Shown here: positions 11,690 through 22,035 of the stretch, one piece after another | Layout: every line of letters begins with the position of its first letter | Numbering within the stretch: position 1 is the stretch's first letter | Source of the DNA: Ischnura elegans | Taxonomy: Eukaryota > Arthropoda > Insecta > Odonata > Coenagrionidae | NCBI RefSeq assembly: GCF_921293095.1 | Contig: NC_060259.1 | Coordinates: 4,402,001 to 4,466,000 of the forward strand | Reading direction: 5' to 3' | DNA: 64,000 bases | Translations under genes and position numbers: made by a program | The notes under the pieces: model-generated | Told to the model about the DNA's origin: nothing | The model's input: the letters and a program-made list of their open reading frames with translations, nothing else | Database searches by the model: none

Positions 11690-12192
11690 TCAAAGAGGTG
11701 GAAAAATTCCTTTGGAAGCCGCCACCAAACTATTAAGACTCTCTGCTCCAATCAAAATTATTTTTCATTTGACCACAAATATTACCGCATGAATGAAGGA
11801 TTGGCCATGGGACGTCCGCTTTCACCTCTCCTTGAAGATATATGGACAGCTGGGAAAGAAAACTTTTTAATTCCAAGGACATTTTAATTAAGAATGTTAT
11901 CAATTGGTACAGATATGTTGATGGCATAATTTGTTTGTGGATGGGCAGCAAGCGACAACTTGACAGATTTTCATCCCTTATAAATAGTCTCCACCAGAAA
12001 ATTACACTAACCACAGAGATTGGAGGGCAAACCTTAAATTTTTCGATTTGACTATCTAAATTGAAAATAATTGACACAGGTTTTCCATTTACAGAAAATC
12101 CACCCATAGTGATGCCATAATACCCAACCGTTCATGCCATGCCACTCCCATAAACATACATCCTTTCACGCAGTGGTTCATCGCCTACTTAA
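11690..12192 (+). pseudogene. PLE reverse transcriptase, 5'-truncated and interrupted
   Basis: Recognisable pieces: CSNQNYFSFDHKYYRMNEGLAMG, then PLSPLLEDIW, a frameshift, KNVINWYRYVDGIICLW (the catalytic YVDD here degraded to YVDG), HQKITLTTEIGGQTLNF, and HSDAIIPN-like remnants, ending ...VVHRLLN at the piggyBac insertion. The reading resumes at 18106 with IPLPETDF. The fingers and N-terminal half are missing, frameshifts occur near 11870 and 12050, and a catalytic aspartate is lost, so it is inactive. Confidence 0.85.
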
Positions 12193-12654
12193 CCCATTAA
12201 ATCCCAAGCATGATAATAACTTAAAAATTCCAAATATTTTGATGAATTAGCAATAAAACAGACTCAAATAAGGCAAATTATCGATTTTTATATTTTTATT
12301 GTTTTTAGTTTGCGGCTGGTGAAACGTTGCGTCTACGCAACGTTGGGAGTTCCCCGGGTCAAATGAGCCGTTTTGCTTTTTTTCGGAACTTTTATTTTTG
12401 CAAATAATTCTCTTCTATTATAACCCAAAATATTGATTAAACTTGGTATTGTTCATGAAATTTAGAGGACCAATCAGTATGTAAATGAATATTGCACTTT
12501 TGGTAATCACTAAACTTCTGGCTGCTACAAACTCGGCATCTTCGTCGTGAATTTTTTCATTACAAACAATATTGTGGCCAACCTTGTCTTTCCTTACTGT
12601 ATTTTGCAAACTATTTATTCCGTTATGTCCAATATTATGGCATATTTAGTGACT

Positions 12655-12895
12655 AAAAGTGTAGTTGCTCAAATCGAAACTTGAAGCTTGTACGTGGTAG
12701 AAGGTCCATATTATCAATAACAGACACTTTGTGACTTCCACAAAGTATTTATAAAAATTTATACTATTTGAACGGTTTCGGCTATTACACCAATATAAAG
12801 TACAGAAAATATAAAGAAACCGGTCAAATAATAGGAATTTTTATATCGCAGAAGTAACAGTGTCTGCTATTGATAATGAGTAATTGCTCCTTCAC
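12655..12895 (-). repeat. PLE terminal-repeat fragment nested in the piggyBac-like element
   Basis: Contains AACTTGAAGCTTGTACGTGG, ACACTTTGTGACTTCCACAA and CGGCTATTACACCA, the reverse-complement version of the 18885-19000 terminal repeat (GTGTAATAGCCG, CTTGTGGAAGAAACAAAGTG), with many differences. A second, older PLE copy or solo terminus unrelated to the surrounding PLE insertion event. Confidence 0.7.
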
Positions 12896-14269
12896 TTTCG
12901 CCAAAATATGGCATCATCTTCTCGTCAAAAGATAATTTATGAGAAATTGCATCAAACCGTAGAAATATTTGGTTGAGCCCGCAAAGTATGGACGTATCTT
13001 AGAAAACTTATCCCCCTGGTCCAAACTTCTGTTACCAGTCAGGCGTAAGAACATTTTAGGTCCAACAAAACGCTTCCGGGACATCATTTGACGCACATTA
13101 GGAATGCGTCCTTACTCCAGTATTATTTTGTGCTAAGGTGTTATAACCACTAAACATCAGAACGGAAGAAATACCACGCTATTGGAATATTTTCTGAGAA
13201 TTTCACGCACTATGATCACTGGCGATAGTGAACAACTTAGGCTGCAAATGTGAGTTCAGGTTATGTGGAGGGAACGATTGTTCAGCAGACAACCACAGAT
13301 ATAGTAAAAGCAGATGGAACAGAACATCGCCCCTTCTATATACCGTAATACCCAGAAAGCCCTTTACCTGAGTCAATATACCAAGTAATATTTTTCTTGG
13401 AATCCCTGTGCATTCATAGTCACTCATAGTTCTCAAAAAATTTCTTTCGAAATGACCTGCACCCTCATTTGGAGCCTTACCAGCTCATTATCGTCAGCGG
13501 CCAGTGGGCATGAATTTCTCAGAAAATACTGCGATAATGTGATCCCTCTTATCTCTCCATTCATTTTCCTCACTCGCAAACCCCCGCTGTGCACGGAGAC
13601 CCATTGGTGCCGGGATATCCCCGCCCAGCCTAACTATGCTTTTTACCCTCCCACTACCTTCCCTTTGGACCTGAGTCAACAACACCACGTAAATATGAAT
13701 TTACGATCTATTTGCTAACCCTCACATACTCACTTGCTTTTAGCATACTTGTCAACTGTGGTAAGCAGATCGTTCTTACCTTAGGTTGACAGTATATCTT
13801 GAAATTGCAGACGCCTACAGAAATCATTATATTTCCTGGACAACTCTATAGCAAAGTTTTTATGCATCCTTTATGTTTAGGTCACAGTAAATTTCCACTA
13901 TAGCACAAGTAAACGCTGATTTAATCTTGCTCGATACGTGAAGTTAAAAATATCAAACAGTCACAATTCTGTGAAAACTCACCACATACCAAACATCCTA
14001 GTAAAGACCCTTCAACACTTATGTAGGACTAAAATACTGTACAATTGCCTGAAACTAAAGTTTCACCATTAAAAGGTAACATATTCTTGATAAGCTTTTC
14101 ATTTTTCAGTCCAAAAAGAAACGCTCTACACGACTACCGCCGCGGCGCGCCGTTTCCCTAGATTGCCAGGGTCCTTCCAATGTCGTGTGAACGCAACACT
14201 TGCTTTATTCTTAAATAATTTGAAAACCACTTAGTCAAATTCACCCACATTGTTGCAATGGCCTAGAAT
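12896..14269. other. interior of piggyBac-like element, nothing recognised
   Basis: AT-rich. Open frames at 12914-13718 on both strands show no domain. GC-rich CCGCCGCGGCGCGCC at about 14140 marks a change in composition shortly before the LINE. Confidence 0.4.
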
Positions 14270-14620
14270 ACAAATGCATCATTGTATTTACAGAGAGATT
14301 TGGGGGTTCGGCAATATGGCCGCCGGTAGCCAGACGCATGCATCTCTCGCTCGTCTGTCTTTCAGTGTTTTTGTTGTTGCAACACTACTGTGGTTGAATA
14401 TTTCTGTGCGAGTTTGTGCTCTTTCGTGTTGTGATCTCTCCCTGGTTGTTTTTCCTCAAGATCCTCAAGAGATATTCAGTTATCGGAGATATCTTTTTCC
14501 GCCTTCTCATCATGTGGTTTCTCCCGACGTGGCCTTCCTAGCCCGAGAGGCCCTCGGTCTGGGTCCCGGCGCGTGCCTGAGCCCTCCCGGATAAAACTCC
14601 CGCGCTACCCTCACGCTGGA

Positions 14621-15421
14621 ATGGTCATCCTCCTCATTGTGCTACTCTCAGGGGACGTCACTCTTAACCCTGGCCCTTCTCGTGTCCCTCAAGTGCACCT
14701 TTATTATCAAAATGTGAGAAGCATCAAGGCCAAACTTGGCGACTGTGACACACACGCCCATGAGCTCTCCCAATTTGATATCATTGCCCTTTCTGAAACC
14801 TGGCTAAACCCCTCAGTCCCTGACGCTGAATTATCCTTTGTGAACTCCCACAATATCTATCGCCGAGATCAGCCGTCAAGAGGAGGAGGAGTGCTCCTTG
14901 CTGTCAACAATCTCTATCCATCAAAACGCCGCCTGGACCTGGAAACGGACTGTAGGATTATATGGAGTGAGGTGTCACTAGTCTCAGGTGAACACTCTAA
15001 GGCATGTAAAATCTATGTTGGTTGCTTTTACCGTCCCCCTAACAGTGACATTACTATTCTGGAACATTGTCTAGATTCTGTGTTCAGAGCCATAAACCTA
15101 GGTCCTGTAATTCTGGTTGGTGATTTTAATCTTTCAATTCGATGGAACAATCCAACAAGCGGCTGTCCAACCAACATTCATGATGACTTCTTTCTTCAAA
15201 GTTTTGTGAATGCTCTTGGCCTGCCTCAATACTGCCTACACGGAACTCGAAATGTGGCAACACTGGACTTACTTATTGCGACCATTGCCCCTGAGGCAGT
15301 CACCCCCGGGCGAAAGATTTTCGACTCCGACCACGACTCCCTCGATGCAGTGTTCCTCGTCCAACATTCCAAGAAGCACCGCGGGGTTCCTACCCCGCCC
15401 CCTAAGCCATTCCCTGCTTGA
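14621..15421 (+). CDS. LINE endonuclease domain with N-terminal 2A-like motif
   Basis: The first ATG of the frame is at 14621 and gives MVILLIVLLSGDVTLNPGP: a hydrophobic stretch ending in a 2A-like DVxxNPGP motif. Then the full APE endonuclease series: YYQNVRSIKAKL, IIALSETWLN, RGGGVLLAV, VGCFYRPPNSD, ILVGDFNL and FDSDHDSL. The usual E of DxExNPGP is T here. Known LINEs carry signal-peptide/2A-like N-termini, so this arrangement is likely ancestral rather than chance. The frame stops at a TGA at 15419 where the element normally continues into the RT, probably a Trp-to-stop mutation. Confidence 0.85.
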   Translation: MVILLIVLLSGDVTLNPGPSRVPQVHLYYQNVRSIKAKLGDCDTHAHELSQFDIIALSETWLNPSVPDAELSFVNSHNIYRRDQPSRGGGVLLAVNNLYPSKRRLDLETDCRIIWSEVSLVSGEHSKACKIYVGCFYRPPNSDITILEHCLDSVFRAINLGPVILVGDFNLSIRWNNPTSGCPTNIHDDFFLQSFVNALGLPQYCLHGTRNVATLDLLIATIAPEAVTPGRKIFDSDHDSLDAVFLVQHSKKHRGVPTPPPKPFPA

Positions 15422-16066
15422 TCAAAGGCATGCTGGGACGACATAAATCGCTGTCTCGACCTCATACCCTGGGGTATCCTTGCTTCTATGTCTCTGGAAG
15501 ACGGTGTGGACTTTCTTTACTCAATCCTTGAGAGTGCGGTCAAAGATTTTGTGCCCATTGTGAAACCTAAGTCAAAAAAATTCCCCTCTTGGTTCAAAAC
15601 AGATACCATTCGCTCACTTGGAAACAAGAATCGTGCTTGGTATCTATATAAATCTTTCCCGAACGAGGAAACTCGAACTACATACACTAACCTTCGCCGC
15701 TGTTCCAAAACGCTGATTCGCCGTGATCACAAGGAGTATGTTCAGAGCATGTGTTCATCCATTTCCTCCAACCCAAGAAAATTCTGGTCCCTTGTGAATA
15801 GTTGCCGAAAGTCTCCACGCATCCCCCTTAACGTGACCTATAACAATCTCGAGGCTGGGGGGCCAGATAGACCAAACTTATTCAATAAATTCTTTACAGA
15901 TTGCTTAGCTCCTTCATCTACTCTCTCTAATAAAATTGATAACTTCCCCACGCCAATTCGTGACCATTGTCTATCTAACGTTATCACAGATCCCAGAGAA
16001 GTATTTGAGTATCTCTCCAAAATCCCTCTCCATCGTGCCCCTGGTCCCGATGGTTTGAGCCCCTAA
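15422..16066 (+). pseudogene. LINE connector and RT N-terminal part
   Basis: Continues the EN frame after the stop: FPSWFKTDTIRSLGNKNRAW, RKFWSLVNSCRKS, LFNKFFTDC and HRAPGPDGLSP, the standard 'W..L...' thumb-linker and the RT motif 0/1 'K..PGPDG' of Jockey/CR1 elements. Stops at TAA (16064) in place of the usual continuation; translation resumes in the same frame with SLLLNRCFSLGTFPSQWK and IIPIHKNG until the inverted duplication. Confidence 0.85.
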
Positions 16067-16528
16067 CTAATTAGACATTGCGCCTCCTCCCTCTCTCTTC
16101 CATTGAGCCTCCTACTGAACCGTTGCTTTTCCCTCGGCACCTTCCCCTCCCAATGGAAAATTGCCAACATCATTCCCATACATAAAAATGGCCCTAAAGA
16201 TGAAGTCTCAAACTACCGCCCAATATCGATACTTCCGATACTATCTTCAGTTTGTGAAAGGATTATTCTCAACAGGCTCTACTACTTCACTTCTCCTTTT
16301 TTATCAAATAATCAGCATGGTTTCCTTCCTTCCATTTTTATGTATGGGAATGATGTTGGCAATTTTCCATTGGGAGGGGAAGGTGCCGAGGGAAAAGCAA
16401 CGGTTCAGTAGGAGGCTCAATGGAAGAGAGAGGGAGGAGGCGCAATGTCTAATTAGTTAGGGGCTCAAACCATCGGGACCAGGGGCACGATGGAGAGGGA
16501 TTTTGGAGAGATACTCAAATACTTCTCT
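15995..16528. repeat. 197-bp inverted duplication within the LINE RT
   Basis: 15995-16191 and 16332-16528 are essentially perfect reverse complements with a 140-bp spacer (16192-16331). The left arm is normal RT coding sequence (PGPDG to IHKN); the right arm is its inverted copy and replaces part of the RT between QHGFLP and CLTNLALFQHH. Arm identity suggests it arose during or soon after insertion, for instance by strand switching of the RT. Confidence 0.95.
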
Positions 16529-17700
16529 CCTGCCTGACCAACTTAGCTCTTTTCCAGCATCATGCAGTCGTTTCCATCTCCAATAAAGCTCAACTTGACG
16601 CAATATTCTTAGATTTCTCGAAAGCCTTCGACTCTCTTGACCACTCTCTTCTCCTTCACAAACTCTCTCATCACTTTAACCTGCATGGAAATTTTTAAAC
16701 CTAGTGGACTCTTGCCTCAACAATAGATGCCAGCGTGTAATACTTCCTGGCTGCTCATCCCAATGGTCAGCCACAACATCCGGAGTACCTCAGGGAAGTG
16801 TTCTTGGACCATATTTATTTAATCTTTTCATTGACGATCTGGCCTCCCTTGTACATCCCTCTCAAGCCCATACCCTTTTTTACGCAGATGACTGCAAAAT
16901 TTTTAAGCAAGTTAACAATATCGCAGACTGCCATTACCTACAGGATGCATTGAACAAGGTTTCAGAATGGTGCAACACCTTGAATCTCCGCCTAAACGCT
17001 AATAAATGCAACATAATTTCCATTTCGCTAAAAAAAGTCCCCTTATGGTTTCAGGTACAGTTTAAACTTCCTTCCCCTCAGACGAGTCTCCACCATCAAA
17101 GACATAGGTGTCTTAATGGATCAAAAATTAAATTACTGTGAGCATATTACAAAAATTAAAAACAAAGCTATGTCTCTCCTTGGCCTCCTCTACCGCTTCT
17201 CAGAAATTGCAGAACCGATAGCATTACGTGCATATTTTTCAACTATTGTCATTCCCGTTATAATGTATTGCTCCCCCATTTGGACAATCTCAGCCCCATC
17301 CAATATTTTGGCTCTTAAAAGTGTGACAAATTTTTTCACTAATATAGTTAAGTGCAGAGCCCCTCATCTTCGTAATATGTCCGCTGATACTGTTTTGCAC
17401 ACTCTCTCTATATCTTAATATTCCAAATTTAATCCTAAAATCTGATTTAAAACTAATACATAGCATTCTAAACTCTTCCATAGACTGTCCCGATCCCGTC
17501 TCCAATCTAAACTTTAAAGTTCCATGCAGACCCACTCGAACGCATTCGCTCCTCCATGTGCCCATTCCCGGATTATCACTAACCAAACGTTCCATCCTCT
17601 CCCGCCTCTCTTCCCTCATAAATTCCCTTCCAGATCACATTGACCCGTTCTCCTTTCCAAACCACTCCTTTACAAACCGCGCTCTTTCCTACCTTAATAG
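16529..17700 (+). pseudogene. LINE RT catalytic half
   Basis: After the inverted copy the RT resumes: DAIFLDFSKAFDSLDH (motif A), SGVPQGSVLGPYLFNLFIDD (motif B), HTLFYADDCKIF (motif C with the catalytic YADD), LNLRLNANKCNI (motif D) and further, in another frame, YFSTIVIPVIMYCSPIW. Frameshifts near 16700 and 17060 plus the upstream damage make it non-functional. The C-terminal tail decays before the 3' UTR at about 17700. Confidence 0.87.
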
Positions 17701-18105
17701 AAACTCTTAAGGTCAAAGAGTTTACTTCAATGTATTGTTATTTGTTTAAATTAATTATGTTTGATTGTGTTTGTGCTTTTTATGTTTGTTATACTGTGCC
17801 ACTATAAAATGGCAAACTATGCTGTATGTGGACAATTTGATAAATAAATAAATATAATCATCGAGTGCCTCAGATTTAACATAATATGTAAACTTAGAAG
17901 ATAACCTAAAATATCGACTTACATATAAATGAAAAGGCCATTGTAAAACAAAAGTTATTAAATTTCTTCTGTGAAAAAATTCATAACATTTTAGAAAGTA
18001 TTGAACTACCTATGTTAAAAATATTAACTACTAATCAATAACAAATACGGAGAAAAAAAATCACAAAGTTTGCATTGCGTTCACGCAACGTTGGGAAGAA
18101 ATGGG

Positions 18106-18620
18106 TTAACATTCCCCTTCCGGAAACTGATTTTAAACAGGAATGAAATGCCATACGACAAATTGCTCATAACAACGGATACGAGCAACCTTTAATCGCA
18201 CGGATTTTAAATACGAAGTTAAAACATATTGCCCACTCCAAGTCAAGTTCCTTGCTACCAGTCGAACCTAGCACTTCAACAAAATGGTGTAAAATACCTT
18301 TTATCGGCCCTTTATCAAATGCTGTAACCCAAGCTATTCCTAAAAATAAATATAAGGTTGCCTTTTATAATAAAAATACCTTGAGAAGACTGTTAAATAT
18401 GCTAACGATGTTATTGAACCCAAATTAAAATCTTGTATTTATAAATTAAAGTGTAATAACTGTGATTCATGCTACATCGGCCAAACGAGACGAGAGTTCA
18501 AGACAAGGATGAAGGAAGAACAAGGATGATACGTATGAGGCTTTCACACGGCACCTCTTGGAAATGGGGCACCCAAGCAGTTTGGACCCAGAAATACTCC
18601 ATTTTACCGGTAAAGTAAGG
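18106..18620 (+). pseudogene. PLE RT tail and GIY-YIG endonuclease
   Basis: Resumes the PLE reading: LNIPLPETDF, IAHNNGYE, then the linker AIPKNKYKVAFYNKN and the endonuclease CIYKLKCNNCDSCYIGQTRR, which carries the CCHH-like cysteine knot (C..C..C) before the YIGQT of a GIY-YIG nuclease and a following Arg. A stop and frameshifts follow at 18529 onward. GIY-YIG fused behind RT is diagnostic of Penelope-like elements. Confidence 0.88.
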
Positions 18621-18842
18621 AGGATGGATGCCTTAGAAATTCGGGAGATATCCACAAATGGAAACTTGGTTGATGACATGACCTTTCCCAACCCATCCCC
18701 CTTATTACTCATCACCCTCCAAAATCTCCCACAGCCCACTGTGCCATAAACCCCCACCCCCCTCCCGTTCTCCTCCAGTAATTAACAATCCCAGCTTGAA
18801 ACCATACCTCCTCCCCCCCTACCCCCACATTAGTAACCATAG

Positions 18843-19008
18843 TATATATAAACCTGCTCCCACCACATATTTCTTGTATTTGATAATGGTGTAATAGCCG
18901 AAACTGGTGATCAAATATAAATTTTTATAAACTTGTGGAAGAAACAAAGTGTCTATCATTGTTAATATGGAGCCCTTCCACCACGTACGTGCCTCAAGTT
19001 TCGATTTA
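18843..19008 (+). repeat. PLE 3' terminal repeat with TATA box and hammerhead-like core
   Basis: TATATATAAACC at 18843-18854, then TGATAATGG (18881-18889), loop, GCCGAAAC (18897-18904) and stem sequence ACTGGTGATC. This is the hammerhead-like order CTGANGA / GAAAC seen at 481-530, but with a more degraded core (TTGATAA). It is repeated in inverse at 11475-11650. Confidence 0.6.
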
Positions 19009-19650
19009 ATGAATTAGCTATGATAACTGTTGCTTGCACGTAAATTGCAGACTTCCAATTGAATTCCTTGTTTTATTCAGAGAATTGTCAAATTTTGAAC
19101 GAAACTCTACCATCAATATTAACACATTTAATGCAGCAACAATTTCCATGTTGATGTTTATTCTGAAATCGAGATACAAGTTTATATTAATCGTACAATT
19201 GTTTCAAAATTGTAAATGCTGCTCAAAAGACGAAGAATTCAAATATTAATTTATATTTCTTGAGAAAAGAACAAATATTTATTTCGAAAACTGACTTGAA
19301 TGAACAATTGAATGACCAAGGTCCCTTACCACAAAGAGGGGTAATATAAGACAAGGGGTCTGGGTACCTGCTCTCAGGTGTTGAGGGTATGGCCTAAATC
19401 CCGATTTTTTGGGTCCCAAAACGAAGACCTGCGACCGTCTTGAAAGGGAAAGGAGAGCAAGGAAATGTATATTTTCGGCGTTTGTTCGCCTGCCTGGAAA
19501 AATCTCCAACAAAAATTTGCAGCTTTTGTCTCTCAGATCAAGAAACGTCCTGCCACATATTTGCGTCATTCATAGTGAAAATGTTAAGATATCCAAGACA
19601 TTTTAAACATGCGCTAGATATCTAGAAGATATTTTGTGATATGTTGGTAA

Positions 19651-21492
19651 TCCCTTGAATTTTTATTCAGTCCGTGATCAAAGTAGCAAATGAACATGTG
19701 TGTTAGAAGCAAGTAGCATGGCATTGATAAATATTCCAGCAGCCACATCTGATACCCTTCTGAGTTAGAATGGCTGAAATTTTGTATTTCCTAGGAAGAT
19801 GATGAGGGAGCAAATAAACTATAGACAACCTTGACTTGGCTAATTTGAACCCCCTCAGGTGTTCATCTGGGGTGTAAAATCTATTCTTCCCCAGCTTTCA
19901 CATGCCATCATCATGAATAGTGACAGAATTTTAAATGTGAGAAAAGGATGGTTTTGTACTCTCATAGTGAAGACCCAAGGAGAGTAAATGCATCTCATTT
20001 TCCAGAAAATTAACAGATCTTTCATGACTTGTGTGGTTCTAAAATTTTATGCGAAAGACTCATTTTAAGTATGCCTTTTAGTTGTGTGGGTGTAAAATTA
20101 TTTCGGAATTGAATGGAAAAGATTCTGAATCTGCAAAAGTAATGAATCAAAAGTTACATTGGAAGGTATATAAATTGGTGAAAATTGCAAGTCTAAAGTG
20201 CTTATATAGCCAATGGTTGGTGAAATTCCCTGGTATGAATATTAAACTCTAAATAAATGAAACTTCTCCTTGCTTTGGGGTGAGTATACAAAAACATTTA
20301 GTTATATAGAAAAAAATAAAATATGGAGCTTATAGGGGAAAGTTCTAATTTACAATTTGAACTAGAATTCCTTTTCCTCTCCTCTCTTGAGAAAGATGGG
20401 CTGTGTCCCATCGAATATTTGTACAAACTCTTCCCTATGAGCTCTTTTATGTTTTGTTTCTTTTTCCTATCTAGGTAAATGTTTCTGCGTGCCCATCCTA
20501 GGGCTAGAAGAAGTTTTATTTCAAATGTGTGTATATAAAGAACTGTAATAATCAGCCACTAACTTTTTCCCATCTGGTTTCAATGCGTAAGTGCTATTTT
20601 CAAGGTACATTTGAGGTGAAACTGCAGTTTCAATTCATAGTCAGGCAATAAATTAGTTGTGGCTCATTGCAGTGTTAAATTCTCAAGCTCTTTTAAATGC
20701 CTACTATGTGGTCCAGTGGCTGCATACTCTGTCACCAATCTCTCTCTGTGGTTGTGTTGCATTGCTTGTAATGTTGACGTGAGAATATAAAAATTTTGGG
20801 ATGGGCTGAAGAATGTTGGATAATTTTGGGGTAGGCTAGAAGATGTTGGTCCTGAAGTTGTTTTTTCTTTCTTTCTACCCCTTGTCATAGAATCCATATC
20901 AAAGAATTCTGGGTCTTCCATCTCATGCTCCCGTTTCACTTCCTACTATGTAAAGGGAATGAAGTTGGAGCATACAATAGATTTTTTAGGGCATACAAAT
21001 AAATCATGGTAAATCCCTCTGCCTTACCTGTGGCCAGGTATGGCAAAGGTATTGAAATTTTTAAAGAAATCATCTAGTTACTTAACGTGCACACCATCCC
21101 CCTTGAAAATTGCTAAAAGTTAGTTTTCATGGAATAATTTTTCTGCTTCTGGTTGATGGTAGTTTTGCTGATTCTTGTAAGCATCATCAGGAACTAGTCC
21201 ATAGTTCTCCTTATACTAGGTTTACTGGTATTGAATCTTCAGGCCTACCTCATGGTAACTATTGAGGTTGAAAATCGGTTCTGCCATTCTCAAGTTATTA
21301 ATGGTGTAACTAACATGATTTACAACCAACTTTCTTTTATATATGTGTATAGATGTGCAATCACCTGGTTTGCACATTAAGTTTTTTTAATGGCAAGTTT
21401 TACCATTTTTAAAATGAATGTTTTAAAAGAAACTTTGCCACCAGTTATATGTAAATTAAAGTTTCTTTTTCACTTGTGTGTTGCCACATTAG
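19651..21492. other. host intron 1, right part
   Basis: AT-rich. Only an isolated minus-strand open frame at 20664-20944 stands out (listed separately). Otherwise no repeat or gene recognised. Confidence 0.4.
20664..20944 (-). CDS. unrecognised exon-like open frame
   Basis: On the minus strand, an acceptor-like TTTACATAGTAG precedes EVKREHEMEDPEFFDMDSM. The frame continues through a Pro/Ser-rich stretch (SSLPQNYPTFF) and ends MQHNHRERLVTEYAATG ... LKELENLTLQ before TGA. Composition (acidic start, basic GRKKEK, Ser/Pro linker, amphipathic end) resembles the C-terminal exon of a small regulatory protein such as a Myb/SANT- or MADF-type transposon accessory protein. I do not recognise a specific family. 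It lies antisense within the host intron and may be a fragment of an old transposon. Confidence 0.35.
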
Positions 21493-21624
21493 GTGAGCAA
21501 GAGCGCAGAGATCCATTAGTGAAAGATGGGCAGTTGAAGGCAGCATCAAGCTCAGAAGAGAGGCGCAGGCGAATCCTTGCAAGAGGAGAAGAGCGATTGC
21601 GCCGCATTCGTGGGCGATCCATTG
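21493..21624 (+). CDS. candidate CAMLG/GET2-like gene, exon 2 (Arg-rich motif)
   Basis: Forty-four codons between acceptor CATTAG and donor GTAAAT, phase 1 at both ends. It carries SSSEERRRRILARGEERLRR followed by IRG. CAMLG and yeast Get2 have an equivalent cytosolic Arg-rich helix ('RRAELRRRKLL...EQRINRI.G') that recruits the TRC40/Get3 ATPase carrying tail-anchored proteins to the ER. The match in spacing (basic run, then ERLRRIRG) is the main reason for the family call. Exon 3 joins at SI|G in matching phase. Confidence 0.72.
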
Positions 21625-22035
21625 GTAAATTTTGCTATTCATCATGCAATAATCTTAGCTGATATCTGTGAATATACTATAAAGAAAGTTTATCATGCAT
21701 GGGTGTCTGCTGACTCCAAAATTTAATTCAATTGAATTAAATACATATACTCTATTGCTGGCTCACACAGTACTTTTCAGTTAGTGGTAGGGACAAGTTT
21801 CTCAAGCCTCTCATTATGATATTTTCTGGTTGAGAGAATCCAATTTATGTATAAAAAAGGTTTAAAATGAAAATTCTCATTCCTTTGAAAAGTAGTGGCA
21901 TGGCTAGCAAGAAAGCTCTGGAAATTTTTGAAACCACTAATCATGATATCTATTATCTGCAATAGTGAAGGTCCTGTCAATTTAAACATCATTGTGATTT
22001 TATGCATGCATGATATATTTCCCAAATGAGAGTAA
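21625..22035. other. host intron 2 start
   Basis: AT-rich intron sequence up to the P-like element; nothing recognised. Confidence 0.4.

Larger units (their letters stand above)
14270..17856 (+). mobile_element. APE-type non-LTR retrotransposon (LINE, Jockey/CR1-like)
   Basis: Order: GC-richer 5' part (from about 14270), apurinic endonuclease (EN) ORF, linker, reverse transcriptase and a short A/T-rich 3' tail ending TAAATAAATAAATA (17841-17854). All conserved EN and RT blocks are present, but stops at 15419, 16064 and elsewhere, frameshifts near 17060, and an inverted duplication (15995-16528) disrupt it. The 5' limit is a guess from composition; no target duplication was identified. EN plus RT without an RNase H domain fits the Jockey/CR1 group. 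Confidence 0.88.
12193..18105. mobile_element. piggyBac-like (TTAA-target) non-autonomous element nested in the PLE
   Basis: The target TTAA is duplicated at 12189-12192 and 18106-18109; element ends are CCCATT...AATGGG. Removing the element and one TTAA restores the PLE frame exactly (VVHRLLN|IPLP). Repeated ACGCAACGTTGGG blocks sit near both ends (about 12334 and 18082) in the same orientation, with a palindrome AACGTTGCGT/ACGCAACGTT at 12324-12345. No piggyBac transposase was seen; the interior holds a PLE terminal fragment and a LINE. Confidence 0.85.
11475..19008 (+). mobile_element. Penelope-like element with 13-bp target duplication
   Basis: Flanked by the direct repeat ATGAATTAGCTAT (11462-11474 and 19009-19021), typical of variable-length PLE duplications. 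Order: an inverted copy of the terminal repeat (about 11475-11650), 5'-truncated RT (about 11650-12189), nested piggyBac-like element (12193-18105), RT end and GIY-YIG endonuclease (18106-18620), direct terminal repeat (about 18790-19008). The two terminal repeats are inverse complements over about 190 bases, including GGCTATTACACCAT and CCACCACATATTTC. PLE terminal repeats in inverted orientation are a known peculiarity of the class. Confidence 0.85.
10041..19650. mobile_element. composite element bounded by ACATAKCACAAAATATCT inverted repeats
   Basis: The left end reads ACATAGCACAAAATATCT then ACTAGATGTCTA; the reverse complement at about 19617-19643 reads ACATATCACAAAATATCT then TCTAGATATCTA, 27 of 30 identical. 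Shorter copies of TCTAGACATCTAGTAGAT occur at about 10934-10951 and 11165-11182, subterminal-repeat style. A clean target duplication was not found, so the limits are approximate. Subtracting the PLE, the core would be about 2 kb. An open frame at 10137-10511 lies in the left flank and shows no known domain. Confidence 0.55.
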
